This document shows, piece after piece, positions 17,443 through 25,536 of a stretch of DNA of 64,000 bases. The notes under the pieces are model-generated. The model made no database searches and had not been told where the DNA came from. It worked only from the letters and a program-made list of their open reading frames with translations. How positions within the stretch are numbered: position 1 is the stretch's first letter; each line of letters starts with the position of its first letter. The position numbers and the translations under genes are program-made. Origin of the DNA: Marinobacter sp. EhC06. Its GTDB lineage: Bacteria > Pseudomonadota > Gammaproteobacteria > Pseudomonadales > Oleiphilaceae. The stretch covers positions 682,001 through 746,000 of the forward strand of contig NZ_LXYO01000023.1 in the NCBI RefSeq assembly GCF_001650915.1. The letters are read 5' to 3'.

Positions 17443-18012
17443 TCAGCGATTGGTACTGATCAGAGTCAGAAACTCGGTGCGAGTAGCCTGGGATTTACGG
17501 AACTGCCCCAGCATCATCGACGTCTTCATGCGGGAATTCTGTTTTTCCACGCCTCTCATCATCATGCACATATGTTGGGCCTCGATAACCACCGCCACGC
17601 CCTTCGCGCCGGTGACGCTCTCGATTGCTTCGGCAATCTGCCGGGTCAGGTTTTCCTGGATTTGCAGGCGGCGGGCATACATGTCGACGATGCGGGCGAA
17701 TTTGGACAGACCCAGCACCTTGCCCTGGGGCAGATAGGCGATGTGGCACTTGCCGATGAACGGCAACATATGGTGTTCACACATGCTGTAAAGCTCGATG
17801 TCCTGGACCACGACCATTTCGTCCATGGCCGACTCGAATACCGCATTGTTCACCAGGTCGCCCAGGTCCTGCTTGTAACCGCACGTGAGGAACTGCATGG
17901 CCTTGGCGGCGCGCATTGGAGTGTCTTGCAGACCCTCGCGGTCCGGGTCTTCGCCCAGGCCATCGATAATGGCACGAAAGTGCCCGGAGAGGTCGTCAAG
18001 GAGTTTGCTCAT
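17443..18012 (-). CDS. folE: GTP cyclohydrolase I
   Basis: 189 residues, the usual size for type IA FolE. Zinc ligands are visible in [15 protein letters not shown] (Cys, His) and in [16 protein letters not shown] (Cys). The [20 protein letters not shown] segment is also typical. The enzyme converts GTP to dihydroneopterin triphosphate. Followed by folX and the CoA-binding gene, it more likely feeds tetrahydromonapterin synthesis than housekeeping folate, as in Pseudomonas (inference from neighbours). It is the first gene of its cluster. The 196 bases upstream separate it from a divergent hydrolase. Confidence 0.92.
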   Translation of the reverse strand: MSKLLDDLSGHFRAIIDGLGEDPDREGLQDTPMRAAKAMQFLTCGYKQDLGDLVNNAVFESAMDEMVVVQDIELYSMCEHHMLPFIGKCHIAYLPQGKVLGLSKFARIVDMYARRLQIQENLTRQIAEAIESVTGAKGVAVVIEAQHMCMMMRGVEKQNSRMKTSMMLGQFRKSQATRTEFLTLISTNR

Positions 18013-18208
18013 AGTCTTTTCCGGTTAGCAGTGTCTTACGAGGGCCAAAGCTTAAGGCAATTTGCCCACCATCTCTACGGTTTACGGAGTCATTGCCGGA
18101 AAAGACCACTTTGGCTGCCTCGCCCTGCGGTTTGGGCGATAGGGCTATGGCAGTGGGGACTGCTTTGTTCTACAGTTTCAGGCTGCAAATGTTCGCCGGG
18201 GACAATAC

Positions 18209-19129
18209 ATGGAAGAGGTGATGCCCACCGTCGGTGGGATTTCCGCCGCAGGGCGCGAAGAAGGCACCCTTGAAGGGTGGCAACAGGGAGGTAAGTGGTT
18301 CAGTTTCGAGGGGCATGCCATTTTCAGCCGGATGGCAGGTACGGGAGAACCGCTGGTCCTGATTCACGGTTTTCCTACCGCGAGCTGGGACTGGAACCGC
18401 CTCTGGCCGATGCTTGTTCAGCAGCACAATGTGCTGACTCTGGATATGCTGGGATTCGGTTTTTCAGATAAGCCCTCCAACTACGATTACAGCATCGAAG
18501 ACCAGGCCGACCTGTTTCAGGGCTGGATTGAGGGGCTGAGCCTGCCGTCGGTGCACCTGCTGGTCCATGACTATGGTTGCAGTGTGGCCCAGGAGCTCCT
18601 GGCCCGTGAGCAGGAAGGCGGGCTGCCTTTCCGGATTGCCAGTGTCTGCTTTCTCAATGGTGCCCTTTTCCCGGAAGTCCACAATCCGTTGCTGATTCAG
18701 AAGCTGTTGAGAAGCCCCTTTGGCGGTTTGATCAGTCGAGGCCTGACCCGACGCAGTTTCGAGCGCAACTTCCGCCGCTTATTCGGCAGCCAGAATCCGC
18801 CGGACCGTCAGGACATGGAGGACTTCTGGCATCTGCTGACCTACAACAACGGGCGAGGCATCCTGCACCACCTGATCCAGTTTATGGAAGAGCGCCGTTG
18901 TCACCGGAACCGTTGGGTTGGTGCGTTGCAGAAGGCGACTCAACCGATGCGCCTTATCTCCGGTACGGCCGATCCTGTCTCCGGAGCCGGCATGGCACGT
19001 CGGTACCGCGAACTGATACCTGATGGCGACGTAGTCACTCTGAGGAATATCGGGCACTACCCGCATTTCGAGTGCCCCTGGGAGGTTTTCAGCGCCTACC
19101 GGGAGTTTCGTAAGCGCTGCGATCAGTAA
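18209..19129 (+). CDS. Alpha/beta-fold hydrolase (MEST/haloalkane dehalogenase-like)
   Basis: 306 residues. Oxyanion-hole motif LVLIHGFPTASWDWNRLWP (about 50-68). Nucleophile elbow LLVHDYGCSVAQELL (about 117-131), where an Asp in HDYG takes the place of the catalytic Ser, as in haloalkane dehalogenases, epoxide hydrolases and MEST-like proteins. The likely histidine is in NIGHYPHFECPWEV near the C-terminus. Substrate unknown. The first ATG is used. A second ATG 12 bases downstream, preceded by GAGGTG, is a possible alternative. It is transcribed divergently from folE and converges with a diguanylate cyclase gene 19 bases beyond its stop. Confidence 0.8.
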   Translation: MEEVMPTVGGISAAGREEGTLEGWQQGGKWFSFEGHAIFSRMAGTGEPLVLIHGFPTASWDWNRLWPMLVQQHNVLTLDMLGFGFSDKPSNYDYSIEDQADLFQGWIEGLSLPSVHLLVHDYGCSVAQELLAREQEGGLPFRIASVCFLNGALFPEVHNPLLIQKLLRSPFGGLISRGLTRRSFERNFRRLFGSQNPPDRQDMEDFWHLLTYNNGRGILHHLIQFMEERRCHRNRWVGALQKATQPMRLISGTADPVSGAGMARRYRELIPDGDVVTLRNIGHYPHFECPWEVFSAYREFRKRCDQ

Positions 19130-19148
19130 GCGAGGCAGGTACTAAGCT

Positions 19149-20216
19149 TCAACCCGACGCAGAATCGGGCATGTCGTCGGCACCCCGTCCCACAACCGGG
19201 AGCGGCCGAGCGGCATTGACCACCTGGTTGCGCCCCCGGGACTTCGCTTCGTACAGCGCCTGATCCGCCCGGTTCAGCCAGACCGACCAGGTTTCCCCCT
19301 TGCTGACTTCCGCGACACTGGCACTGGCCGTCACCTTGATGTCTTCCAGGAAGGGCCGGGCACTGATGCTGGTCAGAAGCTGGTGGGCCAGCGCATCGGC
19401 ATCTTTCTGGCGGGTTTCCGGCAGGACAATCATGAACTCCTCGCCGCCGATCCGGAACAACTGATCACTTTCCCTCAATCGTTTGCGCAAACGCAGCGCC
19501 ATTTCCGTGAGAACCTTGTCACCGGCCAGATGGCCCCACTGATCGTTAATCGTCTTGAAGTAGTCCAGATCCAGCAAAATCAGGCTGGATACCCGCTCAT
19601 ACCGCTCCCGCATCTGAATCTGGCCGTTGAGAATGTCGGCAAGCTGTGACCGGTTCAGGCAACCGGTCAATGGATCCGTGGTAGCCAGGCGAGTGAGCTC
19701 CTGCTGAAGTTTGCCCACCAGGAAGGCAAAAATCATGGCAAACAGGCAGGTCAGGCCAAGGGAAAACGTGATTCGCCAAAAGTCGGCTTCAGGAAAGCGC
19801 AGGAAGGACACGACAGCCATAACCACCACAAAGATGATGTTGCTGCCGATTGCTTCTCTCAGCGGCAACAGGAAAAACAGGGCCGTGGCGGCAGGGTAGG
19901 CCCAGTAGAGGCCGGCGTGGCCATTGATGTGCGTGGAATAGGCAGCACTGACCACCGCGAGCAGGGGGAACAGTCGGCCTTTGAGAAAATAGGTGCCGCG
20001 GAACCTCAGAAAAGCGATGACCAGCAGGGCATTGACACAAAAGAGAACCAGCACGGATGACAGCAGATAATGGGATTGCTGCCACTGCACCATCACCAGG
20101 GGTGCTACCGCAATAAAGGCCCAGAAATGGAGGTGATAGACCAACTGGCGTTTGAAACCCAGCACCGCGAGGGTCGGGTTGGTTGCAAGGGTAGAGGGTG
20201 GTACCGAAAAATTCAC
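19149..20216 (-). CDS. Membrane diguanylate cyclase (MASE-like sensor)
   Basis: 355 residues. About six hydrophobic helices occupy residues 25-170 and form an integral membrane sensor without a large periplasmic loop. A GGDEF domain follows (TTDPLTGCLNRSQL... DLDYFKTINDQWGHLAGD). The active-site motif is GGEEF (257-261), and an RESD I-site is at 248-251, five residues upstream, so product inhibition is expected. It makes c-di-GMP from GTP. The membrane part resembles MASE-type domains, but I cannot assign the subtype. It converges with the hydrolase gene and is divergent from the patatin gene. Confidence 0.88.
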   Translation of the reverse strand: MNFSVPPSTLATNPTLAVLGFKRQLVYHLHFWAFIAVAPLVMVQWQQSHYLLSSVLVLFCVNALLVIAFLRFRGTYFLKGRLFPLLAVVSAAYSTHINGHAGLYWAYPAATALFFLLPLREAIGSNIIFVVVMAVVSFLRFPEADFWRITFSLGLTCLFAMIFAFLVGKLQQELTRLATTDPLTGCLNRSQLADILNGQIQMRERYERVSSLILLDLDYFKTINDQWGHLAGDKVLTEMALRLRKRLRESDQLFRIGGEEFMIVLPETRQKDADALAHQLLTSISARPFLEDIKVTASASVAEVSKGETWSVWLNRADQALYEAKSRGRNQVVNAARPLPVVGRGADDMPDSASG

Positions 20217-20411
20217 AGCATACTCCCGCTGTCTGAGTCTTATCCGCCCGCGTCCTGTGCCGGGACCGTCTTGAAGTCTAGCATGGCCATTTCTCTAATT
20301 AAGCAGATAGCGTCGTTTATGACCACCATTAGTTTTGTTCAGTTGGCCGGGCCCTGTCCACTTCGCTAAACTCCGCGAGAACAATTCAGGGACACGCCCA
20401 GGGACCACCCT

Positions 20412-21494
20412 ATGACAGCTATTCACACCCGAGAACCGGCCCTGACGATCCGGGCCGGCCGTCGCGCTTTGCAGCGCCTCAAGGAAAAACCGTTGTCACC
20501 GGAAGACGTACACGTGATTCCAGGTGCTGCCGGTGGCCCCAAGGCTCTGGGAATAAGTGGCCTGGACAAGGCCATATTCGGCGACTGGCTGCCGCGGGTG
20601 CCGCAGGAGCGATCGCTGATCGGCTCTTCGATTGGAAGCTGGCGATTTGCCGCCGTGGCTTCTTCCGATGACCCGAAAGCCCAGCTCAGTCGGCTGGCTG
20701 AACTCTATACCGCTCAGCGGTTTGCCAAAGGTGTCAGTGCTGCGGAAGTGAGCCGCAAGAGTGTGCTGTTTCTGGAGGAACTGCTTGGTGGTCGGGAAGA
20801 CGCCATTCTGAACCACCCCTGGTACCGGCTGAACATTGTGGTGGTTCGCAGTCTTGGCAGGTTGGCGGAGGATGCGCGTGGGCGGTTGGGGCTTGGTCTG
20901 ATGAGTGCCATCAGCGCCAATATGGTCAGTCGCCGGCATTTGGGCCGGTTTATGGAGCGGGGCATAATCCACGACGCCCGCCTCAAAGCGCCCGTGGCGA
21001 AGCTGGTGGATTTCCCCAGTCACGAAGTGGCGTTATCCCGCGAGAACCTGCTGCCTGCCCTTCTGGCCTCTGCCTCCATTCCGCTGGTTATGTCCGGTGT
21101 CCGCAATATTCCCGGCGCGCCTGAAGGGGTCTATCGTGACGGTGGCCTTTTGGACTATCACCTGGACCTGCCCTACCAGCAGCCGGGCGTGGTGCTATAC
21201 CCGCACTTCACAGATAAGGTGGTCCCCGGCTGGTTCGACAAGTCATTGCCCTGGCGGCGGGGCGACGCCACCCGGTTACAGGATGTACTGCTGGTTGCAC
21301 CCTCAAAAACCTATCTGGAATCCCTGCCTGACCGAAAACTCCCGGACCGGAAGGATTTTGAGCGCTATGTCGGTGATGACGCCGGCCGGGAGCGGGCCTG
21401 GCGATCGGCCATTACCGAAAGTGACCGCCTGGGTGACGAGTTTCTGGAGCTTATTGAAACCGGGCGTCTTACAGATATCGTCAGGCCCCTTTAA
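20412..21494 (+). CDS. Patatin-like phospholipase
   Basis: 360 residues, no signal peptide. A glycine-rich oxyanion segment VIPGAAGGPKALG (about 35-47), the nucleophile elbow GSSIGSW (Ser73) and the catalytic Asp in YRDGGLLDYHLD (about 235-246) form the Ser-Asp dyad of patatin lipases. It would hydrolyse acyl esters of phospholipids or storage lipids. The substrate is not indicated. The C-terminal third (about 270-360) is charged and not recognised. It stands alone, about 60 bases upstream of the CDGSH gene on the same strand, with which it might be cotranscribed. Confidence 0.82.
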   Translation: MTAIHTREPALTIRAGRRALQRLKEKPLSPEDVHVIPGAAGGPKALGISGLDKAIFGDWLPRVPQERSLIGSSIGSWRFAAVASSDDPKAQLSRLAELYTAQRFAKGVSAAEVSRKSVLFLEELLGGREDAILNHPWYRLNIVVVRSLGRLAEDARGRLGLGLMSAISANMVSRRHLGRFMERGIIHDARLKAPVAKLVDFPSHEVALSRENLLPALLASASIPLVMSGVRNIPGAPEGVYRDGGLLDYHLDLPYQQPGVVLYPHFTDKVVPGWFDKSLPWRRGDATRLQDVLLVAPSKTYLESLPDRKLPDRKDFERYVGDDAGRERAWRSAITESDRLGDEFLELIETGRLTDIVRPL

Positions 21495-21555
21495 AGACGG
21501 TGTTTCTTCAGGAGTGTCTATACTGTTTCAGTACAGTTATGACTTGGGGGAACAG

Positions 21556-21807
21556 ATGATGTCGGATGAAAAACCGCTGGTTGCCAGCAAGACACCTTTC
21601 TCTGTGATGGTGGAGGCAGGAAAGAACTATTTCTGGTGTGCCTGTGGCCGCAGTGGCAGCCAGCCATTCTGTGACGGCTCCCATAAGGGCACCGGTATAA
21701 GCCCTGTGAAATACGAGGCGGAAAAGAAAGAGTGGGTCTGGTTCTGCGGGTGCAAGCAGACCGGCAACGCCCCCTTATGCGATGGCACTCACAAAACGCT
21801 AGACTAG
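21556..21807 (+). CDS. CDGSH-type iron-sulfur protein (two motifs)
   Basis: 83 residues with two tandem CDGSH zinc-finger-like motifs: CACGRSGSQPFCDGSH (about residues 28-43) and CGCKQTGNAPLCDGTH (about 64-79). Each supplies three Cys and one His for a [2Fe-2S] cluster, the arrangement of the mitoNEET type 3 (miner2-like) proteins. The start ATG at 21556 follows GGGGGAA. A long frame runs through from inside the patatin gene, but only this part is protein-like. Likely a small soluble electron- or cluster-transfer protein. Its TAG overlaps the TAG of the convergent PAS gene. Confidence 0.85.
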   Translation: MMSDEKPLVASKTPFSVMVEAGKNYFWCACGRSGSQPFCDGSHKGTGISPVKYEAEKKEWVWFCGCKQTGNAPLCDGTHKTLD

Positions 21808-22811
21808 ATAGCCAAACGTTGCAGTGTACTTATCCTGAAGCCTGACAGCCCGTGGACCGGGTCCTTCAGCGCCCGGACCCTGAGCACAACCGGGACCTCT
21901 GCTTCCTGGTTGCGGTGGAGTAGAGGAAGATCAATCCGCTCAATGGTGCGATCACTGCGAGCGGCCGCCAGGGCCCGTCGGTAGTTGGACTGAAAGGCCG
22001 GTGCAACCAGCTCCTCCAGGGGCTGCCCTACCAGGTCGGCCGGCGCTCGATCCAGAAGTTCGGCGATCTGTGGTGAAACAAAGCCGATCCTGCCATTTTC
22101 ATCCAGTTCCCAGATCACGGCTCCGGATAGAGCCACCAGATCACGACTTCGCTGTTCGCTGTCATTCAGCGCCTGACGCAAAATCGACTTCTCGACCTGA
22201 AAGTTGGCGATCTGATGGTCAGCCCCGATTTCCCGCTGTTCCAGGCCAAGGTTATGAAGCGTCTGCAAATGAAGCCGCCGGTTGAGTAGCAGGGCAAGAG
22301 AGGCAGCGAAGACGGACAGCGCGAAACCGGCTATCCAGACCGTTTGCTCGGCCGCACGGGCGACCTCTTCCAGCCCCTCAGGAGAGGGCACGGTGGTGAG
22401 TATCCAATGCTGGTCCAGCGGTGACACTTCAGTGCGTAGTGCCCGCGTTGGGTCCACCGAACCGTTGGTTCGTATTTCCAGCAGTGGCATCTTGGTGTGG
22501 CGTTCGAGGGTATCGATACGCAGGCCGAGGGAATCGGGGAGAGTGTCGCTAAACAACGCCTGGAGCCAGACCGATACGGGCTGGCTGCTATCGCCCGCCT
22601 CCGATTGATTCGGCACGTTGGCCAGCAGATGATTGACCAGGGCCTGATGCTGGGCATAGTAACGGGCCTCAGCCAGGGCCATGGCCCGCCGTCCTTCGAT
22701 ATTCGCGGTAATTCCGGTTACCAGCAGCCCGGCTGCGACCAGAAGCAGGGGGATCCAGAGCCCTGGCCAAAGTACCGGTCTACGGAACCGGGCTGGAGCT
22801 GAGCTTTCCAT
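21804..22811 (-). CDS. Membrane PAS-domain protein without output domain
   Basis: 335 residues. TM1 (about 16-36), a periplasmic region of about 110 residues, TM2 (about 155-175), a coiled-coil linker (about 185-215) and one PAS domain at the C-terminus (about 216-335: LSGAVIWELDENGRIGFVSP, then EELVAPAFQSNYRRAL). No kinase, GGDEF, EAL or methyl-accepting domain follows, so a partner protein must carry the output. The gene is divergent from nothing obvious and shares stop-codon bases with the CDGSH gene. Confidence 0.75.
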   Translation of the reverse strand: MESSAPARFRRPVLWPGLWIPLLLVAAGLLVTGITANIEGRRAMALAEARYYAQHQALVNHLLANVPNQSEAGDSSQPVSVWLQALFSDTLPDSLGLRIDTLERHTKMPLLEIRTNGSVDPTRALRTEVSPLDQHWILTTVPSPEGLEEVARAAEQTVWIAGFALSVFAASLALLLNRRLHLQTLHNLGLEQREIGADHQIANFQVEKSILRQALNDSEQRSRDLVALSGAVIWELDENGRIGFVSPQIAELLDRAPADLVGQPLEELVAPAFQSNYRRALAAARSDRTIERIDLPLLHRNQEAEVPVVLRVRALKDPVHGLSGFRISTLQRLAI

Positions 22812-22902
22812 GCCGGGCGTCCTTTGCGGCTGGGTCTTTACCCTTGGGTCAGACCGACTGTACTCCTATACTCTAGTCCAGCCCGGGGATAGAGGGAAAT
22901 GC

Positions 22903-23715
22903 TCAGGCCCGGACTTTGCCGGCTGCGCCGTAGACCAGCAGGAAAACGGCGAAAGCCGTCACAACAACGGACGGGCCGGCCGGTGTGTCCAGATGCCAGG
23001 ACAGACTCAGGCCGCCGCTTACCGCAACAAACCCGAACCCGATCGCCATGGCCACCATGATCTCCGGATTGTGGGCCAGTCGTCTGGCAGTTGCCGCGGG
23101 AATGATAAGCAATGCGGTGATCAGCAGCACGCCGACGATTTTCATGGCCACCGCTATAACCAGCGAAAACATCAGCATGAGAACCAGACGGAGACGTTCT
23201 ACGGCAACGCCCTCCACCCGGGCCAACTCTTCGTGAATGGTGCTCATCAACAATCCGCGCCAGAGCACAGCCAACAGGGCCAGGATCAGTGTCGCGCCGC
23301 CGTATATCCACAGCAGGTCTTCACGACTCATGGCAAGAAGATCCCCGAACAGCAGTCCGGTCAGGTCCACGCGCACATCCGGCATGAAACTTAGCGTTAC
23401 CAGGCCGATTGCCAGGGCGCTGTGGGCCAGAATCCCGAGCAGGGTATCCGTTGCCAGCGTCCTGGTTCGGGACAGCAGTACCAGTGCCATGGCCAGGACC
23501 ACGCAGGTAATGATCACCCCAAGGTTCAGCGGCACGCTGATCAGAAAGCTCAGGGCAATGCCCAGCAGCGCCGAGTGTGCCAGGGTATCGCCAAAATAGG
23601 CCATTCTTCGCCAGACCACGAAACAACCCAGTGGTCCCGCCACGAGGGCAACGCCGAGACCGCCAATCAGGGCGCGCCAGAAGAAATCGTCCAGAATGGC
23701 GTTAATGATGGGCAT
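22903..23715 (-). CDS. znuB: Zinc ABC transporter permease
   Basis: 270 residues, integral membrane protein of the ABC-3 (ZnuB) family, with about eight hydrophobic helices. The opening IINAILDDFFWRALIGGLGV and the ARVEGVAVERLRLVLMLMFS segment facing the ATPase are typical. I use the ATG at 23713-23715. An upstream extension inside znuC is not protein-like. The start lies 14 bases inside znuC, so translation is coupled. It moves Zn2+ across the inner membrane with ZnuC and a periplasmic ZnuA, which is not in this window. Zinc rather than manganese is supported by the adjacent zur. Confidence 0.88.
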   Translation of the reverse strand: MPIINAILDDFFWRALIGGLGVALVAGPLGCFVVWRRMAYFGDTLAHSALLGIALSFLISVPLNLGVIITCVVLAMALVLLSRTRTLATDTLLGILAHSALAIGLVTLSFMPDVRVDLTGLLFGDLLAMSREDLLWIYGGATLILALLAVLWRGLLMSTIHEELARVEGVAVERLRLVLMLMFSLVIAVAMKIVGVLLITALLIIPAATARRLAHNPEIMVAMAIGFGFVAVSGGLSLSWHLDTPAGPSVVVTAFAVFLLVYGAAGKVRA

Positions 23716-24499
23716 GATCACACTCCGTGTGTCCGCCGTGTCCAGCTGCAGCGTTATGAGACTCGCTGTCCACCACATCCCCGTGCAGGTCGTGGCTGTG
23801 GTTATGGTGATGGTGGTAAACCGCCAGGGATTCGGCCACAGGTCGGCCAAACGTCTCGATAAATGCCGGGTCGTGGGAGATGTCCGCAGGGTAACCGCTG
23901 CAGCAGACATGCTGGTTCAGGCAGATCACCTTGTCAGTGGCCGCCATAACCAGATGCAGGTCGTGGGAGATCATGATGACACCGCAATTCAGGTCGTCCC
24001 GCAACTGGCGAATCAGGTCATACAGCGACGCCTGACCGTTGATATCGACCCCTTGAGCGGGTTCATCGAGCACCAGCAGATCCGGTTTGCGGGCCAGGGC
24101 CCGGGCCAGCAACAACCGCTGTTTTTCGCCACCGGACAGATGGTGCACGGAGGCATGCAACAGGTGGCCGACACCGGTGCGGGCAAGTGCGGACTCACAT
24201 TCGCTGAGCGACTGCCCGCTGAGCAGCATGAACCGCTTGACGCTGAGGGGGAGTGTGGCCTCAAGAGTCAGATGCTGTGGCACGTAGCCAATCACCAGGT
24301 TCTTTTTCACCGACACCTGGCCTGCGGACACTTTCTGGATACCGAGGACAGCCTTGATCAGCGTGGTTTTACCGGCCCCGTTGGGGCCGATAATCGTGAT
24401 GATATCGCCCCGATGGATCTTCAGGTTGACGCGGTCAACCGCAGGCCGTGAGTCAAACTGGACTGTGAGATTTTCCAGGCTTACCAGAGGATCACTCAT
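23702..24499 (-). CDS. znuC: Zinc ABC transporter ATPase with His-rich tail
   Basis: 265 residues. Walker A GPNGAGKTTL (about 38-47), signature LSGGEKQRLLLARAL, Walker B LLVLDEPAQGVD and the switch His in MISHDLHLV are all present. The C-terminal about 40 residues are unusually rich in His (YHHHHNHSHDLHGD, then HGGHTECDHAHH), a possible zinc store or sensor tail that goes beyond the canonical ATPase. The start overlaps the end of zur by 8 bases. Part of zur-znuC-znuB. It energises zinc uptake. Confidence 0.9.
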   Translation of the reverse strand: MSDPLVSLENLTVQFDSRPAVDRVNLKIHRGDIITIIGPNGAGKTTLIKAVLGIQKVSAGQVSVKKNLVIGYVPQHLTLEATLPLSVKRFMLLSGQSLSECESALARTGVGHLLHASVHHLSGGEKQRLLLARALARKPDLLVLDEPAQGVDINGQASLYDLIRQLRDDLNCGVIMISHDLHLVMAATDKVICLNQHVCCSGYPADISHDPAFIETFGRPVAESLAVYHHHHNHSHDLHGDVVDSESHNAAAGHGGHTECDHAHH

Positions 24500-24983
24500 G
24501 GTCCGGCTCCGACTGGCAACGGGGGCAAAGGCCGGCTATCTCAAGGGTAGTGTTCTCAGCCCGGAAGCCTTCCTCGGAGGCTGCTTTGCGCACTTCCGTC
24601 GAGACCGACGGTGCAGTCAATTCGAGAACATTGCCGCAGGCGCGACAGATCAGAAACATGCCGGTGTGGTTCTCACCCGCGTGGGTGCAGCCGATAAAAG
24701 CATTGAGTGAGGCAATACGATGCACCAGGCCGTGTTGTTGAAGGAAATCCAGCGCGCGGTAAACCGTTGGCGGGGCCGCGTTGTGGCCATCGGTGGACAG
24801 CTCCCCGAGCACATCATAGGCACCCAGGGGCTTATGGGACTGCCAGATCAGTTCCAGCACCCGTTCCCGGATGGGGGTGAGACGGGCATTCTGGCGCTGG
24901 CAAATGGCCCGTGCGTCAGTCAGGGCCTGGCTGACACAGGCGTCGTGGTTGTGGGGCCGATAGGGAATGGCTCGGGCAGACAT
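24492..24983 (-). CDS. zur: Zinc uptake regulator (Fur family)
   Basis: 163 residues. The N-terminal winged helix (about 25-95: LTPIRERVLELIWQSHKPLGAYDVL, PPTVYRALDFLQQHGLVHR) is followed by a dimerisation/metal domain. Two CxxC knuckles, CRACG (about 118) and CPRC (about 155), form the structural zinc site. His and Cys in IGCTHAGENHTG are candidate regulatory ligands. Such proteins repress zinc uptake genes when zinc is sufficient. As the first gene of zur-znuC-znuB it likely represses its own operon through the site just upstream. Confidence 0.88.
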   Translation of the reverse strand: MSARAIPYRPHNHDACVSQALTDARAICQRQNARLTPIRERVLELIWQSHKPLGAYDVLGELSTDGHNAAPPTVYRALDFLQQHGLVHRIASLNAFIGCTHAGENHTGMFLICRACGNVLELTAPSVSTEVRKAASEEGFRAENTTLEIAGLCPRCQSEPDHE

Positions 24984-24998
24984 GGTCGAAATCCTGCA

Positions 24999-25038
24999 AA
25001 ATTTGAAACATTATAACATTTGCAGGAATGTCTGCCAT
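24999..25038 (-). promoter_or_regulatory. zur-znuCB promoter with Zur-box-like element
   Basis: Reading leftward, ATGGCA (25033-25038), a 17-bp spacer and a perfect TATAAT (25010-25015) form a sigma70-type promoter about 25 bases before the zur ATG. The -10 lies within an A/T-rich imperfect dyad whose TATAACATTT half (plus strand 25011-25020) matches one arm of the known gammaproteobacterial Zur box (AAATGTTATA-type). The other arm is poor. Autoregulation by Zur is inferred. Confidence 0.55.
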
Positions 25039-25063
25039 GCCCGGCAATGAAACGGAAAACCGG

Positions 25064-25525
25064 TCAGTGTCGGGATTTGAGAACCAGGGATTCCAGGTAT
25101 TCCAGGTTGGGGATCCAGGCGTTCTCGCCCTCTACCTCAACCAGCATGAGATCCGCCGGGCCTGGCTCGCCCTCCAGCTTCCTGACCTGTTCCTCGGTCA
25201 GACGGGCCTGGCTGGGAATACCCTGGGTGACCAGTGCCATAAACGGGATTTCCTTATGGTGGTCTCCGATGGTGTTGAGCACAACAATCCGGCCACGATT
25301 GTCGCCTGGAACGGTGAGGGCGCCACCGTTGGCCGCATCGTAGGAGATCACGGGGAGCTGGAGGCCCCGCCAGTCCAGGTAGCCAACCAGCCATTCCGGT
25401 GTGTTGGCACCCGCATCAGAGCTGGCGTAGTCGACTACTTCTGCAATCGAGACGTTTGGCAGCAACAGTTGCCGACCGCTCATGGGAATCATGACGCAGG
25501 AGAGGGTTTGGCTGTTGTCATTCAT
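25064..25525 (-). CDS. chpC: CheW-like coupling protein ChpC
   Basis: 153 residues, essentially one CheW domain: SCVMIPMSGRQLLLPNVSIAEVVDY at the start, VGYLDWRGLQLPVISYD in the middle and LMLVEVEGENAWIP near the end. It is the last gene of pilGHIJK-chpABC, 11 bases after chpB. In Pseudomonas aeruginosa ChpC is one of two CheW homologues of the Pil-Chp system and has an accessory role in coupling receptors other than PilJ. The sequence is divergent from PilI in the same cluster. Confidence 0.88.
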   Translation of the reverse strand: MNDNSQTLSCVMIPMSGRQLLLPNVSIAEVVDYASSDAGANTPEWLVGYLDWRGLQLPVISYDAANGGALTVPGDNRGRIVVLNTIGDHHKEIPFMALVTQGIPSQARLTEEQVRKLEGEPGPADLMLVEVEGENAWIPNLEYLESLVLKSRH

Positions 25526-25536
25526 TGCTTGTTACC

